Below, piece after piece: positions 51,801 through 60,962 of a DNA stretch of 64,000 nucleotides. The translations under genes were made by a program, and so were the position numbers. Each line of letters opens with the position of its first letter. Position 1 is the stretch's first letter. The notes below the pieces were generated by a model, which saw nothing but the letters and a program-made list of their open reading frames with translations, was not told the DNA's origin and did not search any database. The DNA comes from Paenibacillus caseinilyticus (GTDB lineage Bacteria; Bacillota; Bacilli; Paenibacillales; NBRC-103111): assembly GCF_027533645.1 (NCBI RefSeq), contig NZ_JAQAGY010000009.1:208187-272186 (forward strand), given 5' to 3'.

Positions 51801-54800
51801 CTATTTCAAATAAGGGCCCGCTTCGCCGATCTTGCCCGGTGCCGGGTTGCCCGGCAGATCGAGTACATATACGCGCAGGTTGCCCTGTCCAGACACCGAG
51901 GCCGCAAGCTTGCCGTCCGTCACCGTTCTGACATCGCCTGTAATGGCATCCTTGTACGTTCCGTTCGGAATCCCGCTGAAGGTGGCGGACCCGCTGACCG
52001 CGATCAGCGCGAAGCTGTCGATGCCCTTCGGCGTGTCCGTGAAGCGGCGCTTGTAAGCCATGCCCCCTGCGACGCCTTCGGTCGAGTATTGGCCCTTCTG
52101 CAGAGCCGGGATCTGGCGGCGGATCTGATTCAGCCGCTGCAGATGCTTCACGAGCGGCGAATTCAGCGTCTCGGCCACCGCGCCGGAAGCCGACGCCACC
52201 TTGCCGAAGTCGCTTGCTGTGACGCTGCCTTCGATTCGGTCCCCGAAATAAGCGCGTCCGGTCGTCGCCAGAGGGCAGGTCGGACCGCAGTCGATCGGCT
52301 TGCCGGCCTGGAATTCAACCTCCGAACCGTAGAAGAGGGTCGGAATCCCGCGGAAGGTCCACATCAGACTCATATTCTCGGCCCAAGCCGCCGTGCCTCC
52401 TGCGTAGCGGGTGGAGGATTTGTTCGGGCCATAATCGTGACTGTCGACATAGACGACATTGTAGGTCGCATCATTATAGCTGTCATCGGAATCTTTGCCA
52501 TTCCAGAAGGCATTGCCAGCATCGCCAAAATTCATATGCATGCGCATGTCGATGACACTCATGCCGGACGCCTTGGTATGATCCGGCGCATGGTAAGCGT
52601 TGCCCTTCAGGAATGCGTTATCCGATGTCGGCTGATTGCCGGTGCCGAGGTTGTTCTCGTAGTTGTACATCTCCAGCGCCGCCGCTGCGTCATCGGCGCT
52701 GTATTCCTTGCGTTCCTTCCAAGTGAAGAACTGCGCCGAGTGGTTGACCGAGCCCCGGTTCCACTTGTCGTTCACGAAGGACCCTACTTCTCCGAACATG
52801 AAGAAGTTCTTGCCCTTCTCGCCGAACTTCGAGACGGCGTGGTTCTGGGCATCCGGCAGGAAATGACGGTTCCATGTGGTGCGCGGGATATGAACCGCAG
52901 TATCGATGCGGAAGCCGTCCACACCCATATCGATGTACTTGCGGTACACATCCTTCAGGAAGTCCTGCACCGGCTTCGACTCCGTGTTGAAGTCGGCCAG
53001 GTCTTCATGGATCCAGCAGCTGCGCGAATCCTCGCCTTCCCAGTTGCCGATCCAGCACTGGTGGAACAGGTTCGCAGGGAACATCCCCGTCGTCGGGTTC
53101 GGCCACTGGCAGTTGTAGATGCGGTAGCCTTCCTTGCTCGTCGACCCCGTCGGCACGCCCCAGTTCCGGCAGGTATTGCCCGCAGGCTCCGCGGTTGACC
53201 ACAGGTCGCCGTTATACGGCTTGCCAGCCGCGTTGACGTTCAGTCCGTTATACTCGGCTCCCGCCTGAGGCTCGTCGTAGAACCAGCTCCACTGGCTGTC
53301 GCGCACCCCGAATACTTTGGGAGAGAACAGGTTCTTCTCCCCCCACCGGCTGGAGTGGTTGTACACGACATCCTGTATGATCTTGATGCCCTTGTTGTGG
53401 GCGGCGTTGATCAGCTCCTGGTAAGTGGCGCCGGGCGATTCGAGACGCGGATCCACCCGGTAGAAATCCCAGCCGTGGTACCCGTGATAATCGTAATCGG
53501 AGCGGTTCAAGACCACCGGCGTAATCCAAATGGCGGAGAACCCGAGCGCTTTGATGTAATCGAGCTTCTGCATCAGCCCCTTGAAGTCCCCGCGGAACAT
53601 CGGATCGTTGTTCGCCGCGTTGCCGCTGGTGACATGGGCCGAACCGCCCCGGTTGTTGGCGGCATCCCCGTCGAAGAATCGGGCTGTCATGACGAAGTAG
53701 ATGGAATCCTCCCGCATATCCGTACCGAGCGGCGTTCCGCCGGGAAGCGGCGGCGGCGCGTCGCCTGTAGTGGCCGCTGCCGCTGCGCTGGCTGCCGACT
53801 TGTTCGCCGGGCTGGCCTTGTCGTACGCCTTGACCGTGTAAGTATACCGGGTCTGCGCATCCAGGCCCGAATCCGTGAACGAGTTGGAAGCCGCTGTGAA
53901 CACCTTGGTGCCCTGCGTGCCCCCGGTTCTGGTGATCTCGTAGCCGGCCAGACCGCTGCCGCCCGTATTATCGGCCGACGCCTCCCAGGTCAGCGTGATC
54001 CGCAGTCCGTCCGCTGCCGCCTTCGGGTTCTGCGGAACCGCCGGCGCGGTCACATCCGGCGGCAGCTCGACGCAAGGGCTGGCGGCATTCGCCGTGACGA
54101 CGCCGTCTTTCACGGTAGTGAGCCCGGTGCCGAGCGTGTAGTCGCCCCCGCCGTTGTTATCCCATACGGAGCCGTTGTTGAACGCGGCCTTCAAGCTGGC
54201 CGCTGTGCCGAGCTCTACGGTTTTTTTCGTCCATCCGGTACAAGCCGTCTCGTTCATCGGCACGCCCGGCGTGGCTGTCCAGCTGCCGCCGGCGGGCATA
54301 TAGTGGACGTTGACTGAGGTCCACCCGCGCGTCTTGCCGTAGTAATAGACCTCCGCCCGGTTGCCGCTGCCTGCGGCCGAGGTTGCCGCTTGGATCGCGG
54401 CCGAGGGGACCGAGGCATTCCCCGCCTTATCCTTGGCTGCAACCGTATAAGTGTAGGTCGTGGAGGCGGTCAGCCCGGTATCCGTGAAGGTGGTGGCCGT
54501 AACCCCAGACTTGATCAACGTGCCGTTACGGTAGATATCGTATCCGGCCACGCCGCTGCCGCCCGTCTGATCCGCAGAAGCCGTCCACGAGAAGGTGACC
54601 GAGGCTGTGGTGACGCTTCCCAGGCTTAGTCCGGACGGCACGCTCGGCGGCGTCGTATCGTTCCCCGCACTGCTGCATGGACTGCCCGCACCGGCGATCA
54701 GCTGTCCGCTCTTCACCTGATGGATGCCGCTGCCGAAGCTGTAGTTGCTCCCCCCATTGTTATCCCAGGCCCCCGATCCGTTATTGAACACAGCCTGCGC

Positions 54801-55055
54801 GGTAGTGCCTGCAAGCTCGATAGTTCCCCTGGTCCAATTCGTACATGCCGCCTCCATCGGTGTCCCCGGTACGGTCGTCCAACTGCCGCCGCCGTTGTGA
54901 TGCATGTTCACCGTACTCCAGTTTTTGAAAGGCGTGTAGTAGTACACCGTCGCAGTTGCCGCCGCATCGGCCTTGGCCGGAAGGACGGACACGCCCGGTA
55001 ACAGGGAACCGCAGAGCGCCATGCTCAGTAGAGCCGATACCCACTTTCTCGACAT
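51801..55055 (-). CDS. secreted GH13 alpha-amylase with two CBM25 and two FN3 domains
   Basis: 1084 residues. Signal peptide (about 1-32, AKADAAA); CBM25 (about 35-127); FN3 (about 137-226); CBM25 (about 234-328); FN3 (about 337-430); GH13 barrel (about 447-1000); C-terminal beta domain. Catalytic residues are D718 in GFRIDTA, E756 in FFMFGEV and the transition-state Asp in YVDSHDYG; the DVVYNHSS and GFSAIWITPV motifs are typical. CBM25 binds starch granules. It should degrade extracellular starch to oligosaccharides. No SLH domain is present, so it is released. AAAGGAGG precedes the ATG. The response regulator gene is divergent upstream. Confidence 0.94.
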   Translation of the reverse strand: MSRKWVSALLSMALCGSLLPGVSVLPAKADAAATATVYYYTPFKNWSTVNMHHNGGGSWTTVPGTPMEAACTNWTRGTIELAGTTAQAVFNNGSGAWDNNGGSNYSFGSGIHQVKSGQLIAGAGSPCSSAGNDTTPPSVPSGLSLGSVTTASVTFSWTASADQTGGSGVAGYDIYRNGTLIKSGVTATTFTDTGLTASTTYTYTVAAKDKAGNASVPSAAIQAATSAAGSGNRAEVYYYGKTRGWTSVNVHYMPAGGSWTATPGVPMNETACTGWTKKTVELGTAASLKAAFNNGSVWDNNGGGDYTLGTGLTTVKDGVVTANAASPCVELPPDVTAPAVPQNPKAAADGLRITLTWEASADNTGGSGLAGYEITRTGGTQGTKVFTAASNSFTDSGLDAQTRYTYTVKAYDKASPANKSAASAAAAATTGDAPPPLPGGTPLGTDMREDSIYFVMTARFFDGDAANNRGGSAHVTSGNAANNDPMFRGDFKGLMQKLDYIKALGFSAIWITPVVLNRSDYDYHGYHGWDFYRVDPRLESPGATYQELINAAHNKGIKIIQDVVYNHSSRWGEKNLFSPKVFGVRDSQWSWFYDEPQAGAEYNGLNVNAAGKPYNGDLWSTAEPAGNTCRNWGVPTGSTSKEGYRIYNCQWPNPTTGMFPANLFHQCWIGNWEGEDSRSCWIHEDLADFNTESKPVQDFLKDVYRKYIDMGVDGFRIDTAVHIPRTTWNRHFLPDAQNHAVSKFGEKGKNFFMFGEVGSFVNDKWNRGSVNHSAQFFTWKERKEYSADDAAAALEMYNYENNLGTGNQPTSDNAFLKGNAYHAPDHTKASGMSVIDMRMHMNFGDAGNAFWNGKDSDDSYNDATYNVVYVDSHDYGPNKSSTRYAGGTAAWAENMSLMWTFRGIPTLFYGSEVEFQAGKPIDCGPTCPLATTGRAYFGDRIEGSVTASDFGKVASASGAVAETLNSPLVKHLQRLNQIRRQIPALQKGQYSTEGVAGGMAYKRRFTDTPKGIDSFALIAVSGSATFSGIPNGTYKDAITGDVRTVTDGKLAASVSGQGNLRVYVLDLPGNPAPGKIGEAGPYLK

Positions 55056-55341
55056 ACAGCATTTTCCTCCTTTAATTTAATCGAGTTATGCCTCATTCCC
55101 TCAAGGAATCGGCCACAAGGTTCATGTTACCGGTCCCCGTTCAAGTTCAGTTCAAGTCGGCAAAAAAAATGGACGGATCCGGCTCTCATCCGCCATTTGA
55201 CACTTTGGAGGTCAATATATTCCACTTTTCCGTTCAAACCTATGGGGTGTCATTCTCTTCAGGCGGCCCATATAATGGGGTATAAGAAGAAGAAACCGGT
55301 TTTTATATTTTGGTAAACGCTTGCATTTGGAGGTGTGCACG
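55056..55341. promoter_or_regulatory. divergent region amylase / orphan response regulator, with cre-like site
   Basis: 286 bases. GGTAAACGCTTGCA at 55312-55325 matches 12 of 14 positions of a CcpA cre site just before the regulator start. A TATAAT lies at 55271-55276 without a good -35 box, and a TTGACA near 55199 has no well-spaced partner. Which gene the cre site serves is unclear. Confidence 0.4.
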
Positions 55342-56082
55342 TTGCGGGAGCGAATTATCCTGATCGACAATAACCTGGAGCGACGCAATGATCTTGCCTG
55401 CTATTTGACGGGCCATGGCTTGGAAGTCATCGTCGAAGCCTACACAAGCCCTGCCTTGTCCAGCCTGTTCCATCAATACCCCGCCGACCTGATCCTGCTC
55501 GATCTGACGAGGCCCCAGCTGTCAGGACTTCGACTGTGCGCCGAAATCCGCAAGACAATCGACACCCCCCTGCTGTTCACCAGCAGCCATAACGAGGACG
55601 ATCTGAAGATCGAAGCGCTGCGGACAGGAGGGGACGATTACATATCCCGGCCGTGCAGCCCGGACGTCCTGCTGGCCCGCATGAAGGCTCATATCCGGCG
55701 GCACCGGCGGGCGTTCCCTATGCACCAGCGGCATCTCCTGCTCTATCCCGGTCTGGAGGTGGACCTCTTGGCCCGCCGCGTGCTCACTTCCGGTAAGGAG
55801 GTGACCCTCTCTTCCAAGGAGTTCGGCATTCTCTCCCTCCTGGCCAACAACCCGAATCGCATCTATGCCGCCGAAGCGCTCTACGAACTATTATGGCGGG
55901 ACAACCGGCTGAGCGGTCTGCGGACAGTAATGGTACATATCTATACGCTGCGCCAGAAAATTGAAGACGACCCGCGGGAACCCCGGTATATTCACACGGT
56001 AAGGGGGGCAGGCTACAAGTTTACTTCTCCCCACATGCGGCAGGACATCGCCGCTCCCGCCATTGCCTCCCGTCTGCCGTGA
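55342..56082 (+). CDS. orphan OmpR-type response regulator with unusual receiver
   Basis: 246 residues from the TTG at 55342, seven bases from GGAGG. The receiver domain (about 1-118) has the phospho-acceptor D54 in DLILLDL, but the acidic pair is D9-N10 and the conserved lysine is replaced by R103 in DDYISRP. The winged-helix output (about 130-235) is typical of OmpR (LSSKEFGILSLLANNPNRIY, IHTVRGAGYKF). No kinase gene is next to it. Altered catalytic residues suggest weak or phosphate-independent regulation. It is divergent from the amylase gene. Confidence 0.87.
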   Translation: MRERIILIDNNLERRNDLACYLTGHGLEVIVEAYTSPALSSLFHQYPADLILLDLTRPQLSGLRLCAEIRKTIDTPLLFTSSHNEDDLKIEALRTGGDDYISRPCSPDVLLARMKAHIRRHRRAFPMHQRHLLLYPGLEVDLLARRVLTSGKEVTLSSKEFGILSLLANNPNRIYAAEALYELLWRDNRLSGLRTVMVHIYTLRQKIEDDPREPRYIHTVRGAGYKFTSPHMRQDIAAPAIASRLP

Positions 56083-56156
56083 GACATATGGGGAGCACAT
56101 CATGAACGGCGGCCTTGGCTCACATGACGGGCAGCATGGTCCGGACACTCCTGCGT

Positions 56157-56948
56157 TTACACCAGGAATTGATAATATTCTGAAGAACTGGGGATGAGGG
56201 TGGCGAACGACTGAAACGAACGATACAACTCAGCGAATACACGGTGACCCATCCAATCGTATGGAAGCAGCGACTCCGGAAGCATGGGATCCCTGAGGCT
56301 AATCTCGCTGATCACCTCTCCGATATGCAAATAAAGGACAAACAGCTCTAAGGGATCCATCCCGCCCCTGATTTCCTTCTCCAAAGCCGGCACGAATTCG
56401 TCTTGATACCATTGCCACTTCTCCTCGTGCAGGCGATGGATCTCGGCCAGAGGCCAAATATCAGCTGCCCGCTCGGGCGTAATATCCCCGAACAAAATCG
56501 ACGCTTCCGAGATGGTAACGTATTCCTCCATGGAGACCCCTTGAATCAATGACAAAAGCTGCGTTCTGTAATCCCAAGGAGAGACATATACGCCTTTATA
56601 GAGTTGACCGAAGCCAAGCTGCAGCAGCTGCAAACGGAATTGATCTCTTCTTTGCCTCTCCCGCTCCGGTACCTCGAAGTGCACGAAATACCATTTGCGG
56701 CTCCACTCCACATCGTATTGCCGAGGTTTTCGGTTCACGAAGGATAGAAACTGCTCCCCTCTGTCCATGATGGAATACAGGGAACGCTCTTCCGCTTGAA
56801 TATACTTTTCTTTCTTCATTCGTGAGAGGACATTCCTGATCGACTGCTCCTTATAGCCGCGTTTTGTATAAATTTGCACCAATTCTTTAGCATGCATGCA
56901 GCGCTTTTTTGTCAGCAGAAAAAGTATCTGCTTCTCGATTGACAGCAT
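56157..56948 (-). CDS. PaaX-type transcriptional regulator
   Basis: 263 residues from the ATG at 56946-56948; AAGGGG lies about 12 bases upstream and an earlier frame start is possible. The N-terminal winged helix (about 3-70: EKQILFLLTKKRCMHAKELV, RNVLSRMKKEKYI) and the middle domain RKWYFVHFEVPERERQRRDQ with GFGQLYKGVYVSPWD match the PaaX family, as does the EKWQWYQDEFVPALE C-terminal part. PaaX represses phenylacetate catabolism elsewhere, but no paa genes are near. It lies divergently from a metallo-hydrolase gene. Confidence 0.82.
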   Translation of the reverse strand: MLSIEKQILFLLTKKRCMHAKELVQIYTKRGYKEQSIRNVLSRMKKEKYIQAEERSLYSIMDRGEQFLSFVNRKPRQYDVEWSRKWYFVHFEVPERERQRRDQFRLQLLQLGFGQLYKGVYVSPWDYRTQLLSLIQGVSMEEYVTISEASILFGDITPERAADIWPLAEIHRLHEEKWQWYQDEFVPALEKEIRGGMDPLELFVLYLHIGEVISEISLRDPMLPESLLPYDWMGHRVFAELYRSFQSFATLIPSSSEYYQFLV

Positions 56949-57073
56949 TCCGTTCTTGATCCCCTTCCAGACTACTTGCATCCTTATAGTACAGTAATTT
57001 GACAAAAAAAGAAATGAGGAATATACTCGCATTGTCGTCAAGCGAATAATATTCAGTATACGGAGGAGATAAA

Positions 57074-57769
57074 ATGAACCTGATTTTTCACGGACACTCT
57101 TGCATTCAGATCTCGGATGGAGAGCACTCGATCGTCATCGATCCGTTCCTGAGCGGCAATCCCGTTGCCAAAGCGAAAGCCGAGGATATACGGGTTCAAT
57201 ACATCTTGCTTACCCACGGACACTCGGATCACACCGCGGATGCGGAAGCGATCGCCAGAGCTAACGATGCGACCATTATCGCCACCTTTGAGCTCGCTGC
57301 CTATTACTCTTGGAAAGGCCTGAAGACGATCGGAATGAACATCGGAGGAACGGTAGACTTGGGATTTGCCAGCGCGAAGCTTGTTCACGCCTTCCACAGC
57401 TCATCAATTATAGCGGACGATTCCCAAAGCATCGTCTATGCAGGCATGCCGGGCGGATTTATGCTGGATTGGAACGGAGTTACGCTTTATCATGCCGGCG
57501 ACACCTCCCTGTTCGGAGATATGAAAATGTTCGGCGAGCTCCACGATATTGATTACGCGGTACTGCCGATCGGGGATTTCTACACCATGGGACCCAAGGA
57601 TGCTCTGATTGCAGCCAAGTGGCTGCAATCAAAGAACGTGATCCCGGTGCATCACAGTACATTCCCAGGCATCGTGCAAGATACCGCAGCCTTCACCGCA
57701 CAGCTGAAGGAACAAGGAATCGAAGGCTTCGCTCTCCAGCCAGGAGAAGAGCTTGCACTTGTAAAATAA
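57074..57769 (+). CDS. metallo-beta-lactamase fold hydrolase, UPF0173 family
   Basis: 231 residues. The metal motif is THGHSDHTAD, followed by histidines in YHAGDTSLF and VHHSTFPG. The N-terminal FHGHSCIQISDG is typical of UPF0173 proteins, soluble metal-dependent hydrolases of unknown substrate. It starts after GGAGGAG. The PaaX-type regulator gene is divergent with 125 bases between starts and may control it. A perfect 23-bp hairpin follows. Confidence 0.92.
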   Translation: MNLIFHGHSCIQISDGEHSIVIDPFLSGNPVAKAKAEDIRVQYILLTHGHSDHTADAEAIARANDATIIATFELAAYYSWKGLKTIGMNIGGTVDLGFASAKLVHAFHSSSIIADDSQSIVYAGMPGGFMLDWNGVTLYHAGDTSLFGDMKMFGELHDIDYAVLPIGDFYTMGPKDALIAAKWLQSKNVIPVHHSTFPGIVQDTAAFTAQLKEQGIEGFALQPGEELALVK

Positions 57770-57828
57770 TAAAATGGGGGGCAACGCCCAACTACAGCAG
57801 ATGGCTGTAAGCCAGCCGGTTCTATTCC

Positions 57829-57879
57829 CCATACAAATGAAACGCCAGAGCGCGCAGCTCTGGCGTTTCATTTGTATGG
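57829..57879. terminator. perfect 23-bp inverted repeat
   Basis: Arms 57829-57851 and 57857-57879 match at every base with a 5-base loop. No T-run follows. It is probably a bidirectional terminator between convergent genes; its length and perfection are unusual. Confidence 0.7.
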
Positions 57880-57963
57880 GTCAACTGAATCTCCGGCCGC
57901 TTAATCATGTAACTTCCTGCCACTCGGCATAATGGCCGGATTCTTCTGATCAGCGCCCGGTCA

Positions 57964-58641
57964 TCAGCGGTCCATGATAGGTGGAGCGGTTTGCGGGTTT
58001 TGGAGGGCAGGCAGCAGAATGCCATCGATTAGCGCTGTGAAGAAAAGCTTGTCGAACGGTTTGCGCTGGATGAGTCCGCGGAAAGAAGCCATGGAAGTAA
58101 TGACCTGGCAAGCCATCTCAATGTCTGCATGAGCGGGAATTTCACCGCGAGCGACGGCTCGGTTCATAAGCTCGCGATTCACAACAGCCCATGGCTCAAA
58201 AATCCCGGCTGTTCCTGATTCGGCAAATGCCGGATGCTGCAAAAAGGAGCCTAGTCCCGCTAGGACTCGAAATTTCCGTTCTTCTTCCGCGACCGATTGC
58301 GGTTTCAAAAGCACGAGAAGATCTTCGCGCAAGGTTCCTGTATCAGGCAAGCTCTCGAGCTCAAGATGATTTCGGTTCATCCATGCCAAGGCATCTCGGA
58401 CTAACTCCGCCTTGGAAGACCAGCGGCGGTACACCGTCGCCTTCCCGGCCTTTGCCCGAGCCGCGACCATGTCCATTGTCATCCCGTCGAAACTCGTATC
58501 GGCGAGGATGTCGATGGCCGCCTCAAGGATTTTATCATCCCGCGTGTGATCACGTTTTCGGCCTAATTTTTGTGCAGGCTTTTCTGCCGCGACCTCAGAT
58601 AATTCGCCCCTCTCGGACATATTCTTGTTTCGTTTACTCAT
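57964..58641 (-). CDS. TetR-family repressor
   Basis: 225 residues. The N-terminal helix-turn-helix is typical (ILEAAIDILADTSFDGMTMD, VAARAKAGKATVYRRWSSK). The C-terminal domain has the TetR_C_33-like pattern with LAGLGSFLQHP. AAGGGG precedes the ATG. It is divergent from an SDR gene, and the 147-base gap holds a strong tandem dyad that overlaps the SDR promoter, so it probably represses both directions. Confidence 0.92.
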   Translation of the reverse strand: MSKRNKNMSERGELSEVAAEKPAQKLGRKRDHTRDDKILEAAIDILADTSFDGMTMDMVAARAKAGKATVYRRWSSKAELVRDALAWMNRNHLELESLPDTGTLREDLLVLLKPQSVAEEERKFRVLAGLGSFLQHPAFAESGTAGIFEPWAVVNRELMNRAVARGEIPAHADIEMACQVITSMASFRGLIQRKPFDKLFFTALIDGILLPALQNPQTAPPIMDR

Positions 58642-58671
58642 AAACTTTTGCCCCTTTTACAATATACATTA

Positions 58672-58722
58672 CGGAACTTTTTAGTTTCGGAACTTTACAG
58701 TTCCGTTTTTGTGTGATTTAAT
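58672..58722. promoter_or_regulatory. tandem TetR-type operator overlapping an SDR promoter
   Basis: Two 18-bp dyads: CGGAACT-TTTT-AGTTTCG (58672-58689, one mismatch) and CGGAACT-TTAC-AGTTCCG (58688-58705, perfect), spaced 16 bases. A TTTACA -35 box (58694-58699) lies inside the second dyad, 17 bases before TTTAAT (58717-58722). Confidence 0.75.
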
Positions 58723-58788
58723 ATCATTATCCCACATCCGCCGGGAAATACATAGCTGGTATCCCATACCAAAGAGGAGACTCCAACC

Positions 58789-59541
58789 ATGCACGACAAA
58801 CCCGTCGCCCTGATCACCGGGGCCAATAAAGGAATAGGTTTGCAAATTGCGAAGGATCTTGCCGCACATGGCTTCACCGTGCTTGTCGGATCACGCAGTC
58901 TCGAGAATGGAGAAGCGGCCTCCCAAAGCATCGGATCGGATGCGCACGCTCTCCAGCTCGACGTTACAGATCAGGACTCCATCGTTGCTGCGGCCGAGCG
59001 TATTCGGAACGAATTTGGCCGTCTCGATGTGCTTGTGAACAATGCGGGCATTTCCCACGCAAGCAGACCGGGTGATCCGTTTCCGAGCGGCGGCGCAGCG
59101 AGCGGTCTTTTGACCGTTGCTCCGCTCGAAGACATTCGTGCGGTTTATGAAACGAATGTGTTTGGTGTCATTGCTGTCACCCAGGCCATGCTGCCGCTTC
59201 TGCGCGAGGCTCCGGCAGCACGCATCGTCAACATGGGCAGCACCGGCGGCTCCCTTAGCTGGAACTCCATTCCGGACAACTCGCATCGAGCGATGTTTGG
59301 GGCCTATTCGGCGTCAAAATCGGCTGTTCATGCGGTGACACTCGCCTTTGCCTTTGCGCTTGAATCGACCACCATCAAGGTCAATGCGGCATGTCCAGGC
59401 TTTACCTCGACTGCGCTCAATAATTATGCCGGCACTCGCAGTGTTGAACAAGGAGCGCGTGAAGCAGTCCGGCTTGCGATGTTGGGTGCGGACGGTCCAA
59501 CAGGAACATTCTCGGATGAGGATGGACCCGTCGCGTGGTAA
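58789..59541 (+). CDS. short-chain dehydrogenase, carbonyl-reductase-like
   Basis: 250 residues. TGANKGIG near the start, NNAG, and the YSASKSAV catalytic segment mark a classical SDR. The TGANKGIG variant and the LQLDVTDQDSI loop resemble plant-type carbonyl reductases acting on ketones or aldehydes. It is probably repressed by the divergent TetR gene. An epimerase-like gene follows 39 bases downstream on the same strand, so the two may form an operon. Confidence 0.88.
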   Translation: MHDKPVALITGANKGIGLQIAKDLAAHGFTVLVGSRSLENGEAASQSIGSDAHALQLDVTDQDSIVAAAERIRNEFGRLDVLVNNAGISHASRPGDPFPSGGAASGLLTVAPLEDIRAVYETNVFGVIAVTQAMLPLLREAPAARIVNMGSTGGSLSWNSIPDNSHRAMFGAYSASKSAVHAVTLAFAFALESTTIKVNAACPGFTSTALNNYAGTRSVEQGAREAVRLAMLGADGPTGTFSDEDGPVAW

Positions 59542-59580
59542 TGAATATACAACAATACTTAGCAGCTTAAGGGGGAATAC

Positions 59581-60438
59581 ATGATGCGTGTTTTCGTAAC
59601 AGGCGCAACGGGTTATATCGGTTCCGCCGTCATCCGCGAACTCATGGATGCGGGTCATCAGGTCGTCGGTCTTGTACGCTCAGACCATAGCGCTGCGAAA
59701 CTACAAGAAGCCGGGGCCCAGGTGCACCGCGGCGACATCGACGATCTCGACAGCCTTCGCAGTGGTGCGGCTGCTGCGGATGGCGTCATTCATCTGGCAT
59801 TCAATCACGACTTCTCGAACTTCGCTGGGGCACTCACAGCAGATCTGCACGCCGTCGAAGCGATGGGGGCGGCGCTCGCAGGGTCCGGTAAGCCGTTCGT
59901 GATCACCACCCACGCCAATGGAGTGGCAGCGGAGAACGCAGCGTTATCGCTGGCTGAGCGCGGAGTACGGACATCGATCGTAGAGCTTTGTCCTTCGGTA
60001 CACGGTGAGGGTGACACCGGATTCGTGCCGAGACTGATCCACATTGCCAGAACGAAGGGTTTCGCAGCCTATGTGGATGAGGGGACCAACCGCTGGCCGG
60101 CTGTGCACCGCCTTGACGCCGCGCATCTATACCGCCTTGCGTTAGAAAAGGCCCCCGCCGGTTCACGACTACATGGGGTCGCAGATGAAGGGGTGCCTTT
60201 TCGCGACATCGCAAGTATTATCGGAAAACACCTGAACGTGCCTGTAGTCAGCATTTCACGTGAGGAGGCAGACGCCCACTTCGGCTTCCTCAGCACACTT
60301 GCAGCGCTCGATATCCCGAGATCCAGCGCTGCGACTCAGGCACTTCTGGGATGGCGGCCTGTGCAGCCTGCACTGATCCCCGACCTCGAGCAGTCTCACT
60401 ACTTCAACAACGGTTTGGAACGCTCCCGTCCATCCTAG
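59581..60438 (+). CDS. extended SDR, NAD-dependent epimerase-like
   Basis: 285 residues. The N-terminal cofactor site is VTGATGYIGSAVIREL, and the protein has the length and order of NAD(P)H-binding atypical/extended SDRs of the YwnB/Gre2-like sort (GVIHLAFNHDF, VHGEGDTGFVPRL). The usual YxxxK tyrosine is not obvious (ERGVRTSIVELCPSVHGEG), so the reaction is uncertain. AAGGGGG precedes two in-frame ATG codons. It probably belongs to the TetR-controlled unit. Confidence 0.85.
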   Translation: MMRVFVTGATGYIGSAVIRELMDAGHQVVGLVRSDHSAAKLQEAGAQVHRGDIDDLDSLRSGAAAADGVIHLAFNHDFSNFAGALTADLHAVEAMGAALAGSGKPFVITTHANGVAAENAALSLAERGVRTSIVELCPSVHGEGDTGFVPRLIHIARTKGFAAYVDEGTNRWPAVHRLDAAHLYRLALEKAPAGSRLHGVADEGVPFRDIASIIGKHLNVPVVSISREEADAHFGFLSTLAALDIPRSSAATQALLGWRPVQPALIPDLEQSHYFNNGLERSRPS

Positions 60439-60451
60439 GGAAGCATCGCGT

Positions 60452-60790
60452 TTAACTGAGAACCTCGACAGTAAATCCACCCGGGGCTTTGACATAGAAA
60501 GTCCAAGCATGTGACCTTTGTGGCGGCTCCACATCAAAACCATCATCCTTCAAGCGTTGATTGATCTCGTTAACCCGTTCCTCGCTCTCCTGAATGAAGC
60601 CGATATGAAAGGTGCCCGGATAGCTGACTTCATTTCCCTTCATCAAGGTAAGCGCTATCCCGTTGTCGTCAGATAGTACAGCGAATGCATGACCGCGCGT
60701 AGTCCGGATTTGTAATTCGAAATATTTCTCCAAGAAATCACTGGCCGCTTTAACGTCGTTGACCGTGAGATTGAGATGGTTCAGTTTCAT
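60452..60790 (-). CDS. VOC-family (glyoxalase-fold) protein
   Basis: 112 residues from the ATG at 60788-60790, with GAGGGAG upstream; a GTG three codons earlier is too close. A single domain of two beta-alpha-beta-beta-beta units is visible: LNHLNLTVNDVKAASDFLEK, TFHIGFIQESEERVNEIN, TFYVKAPGGFTVEVLS. Metal ligands H (LNHLN), H (FHIGF) and E (VEVLS) are in place. Members act in glyoxalase, fosfomycin or extradiol chemistry; the substrate is unknown. Confidence 0.85.
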   Translation of the reverse strand: MKLNHLNLTVNDVKAASDFLEKYFELQIRTTRGHAFAVLSDDNGIALTLMKGNEVSYPGTFHIGFIQESEERVNEINQRLKDDGFDVEPPQRSHAWTFYVKAPGGFTVEVLS

Positions 60791-60962
60791 ACGCTGCACT
60801 CCCTCTTCTTAGTGATTTATGGATTAAGTACCCATATTTTAACATAATTTTATGCTAATCTGTTCAATAAAAGAAGGAGGAGCAGCTTTTCACGGCAGCA
60901 ATAACGGATCTAAAAGACCGATACTCGATTCATATCTTCAACGGTTTGTTTTCCCGGAAGGG

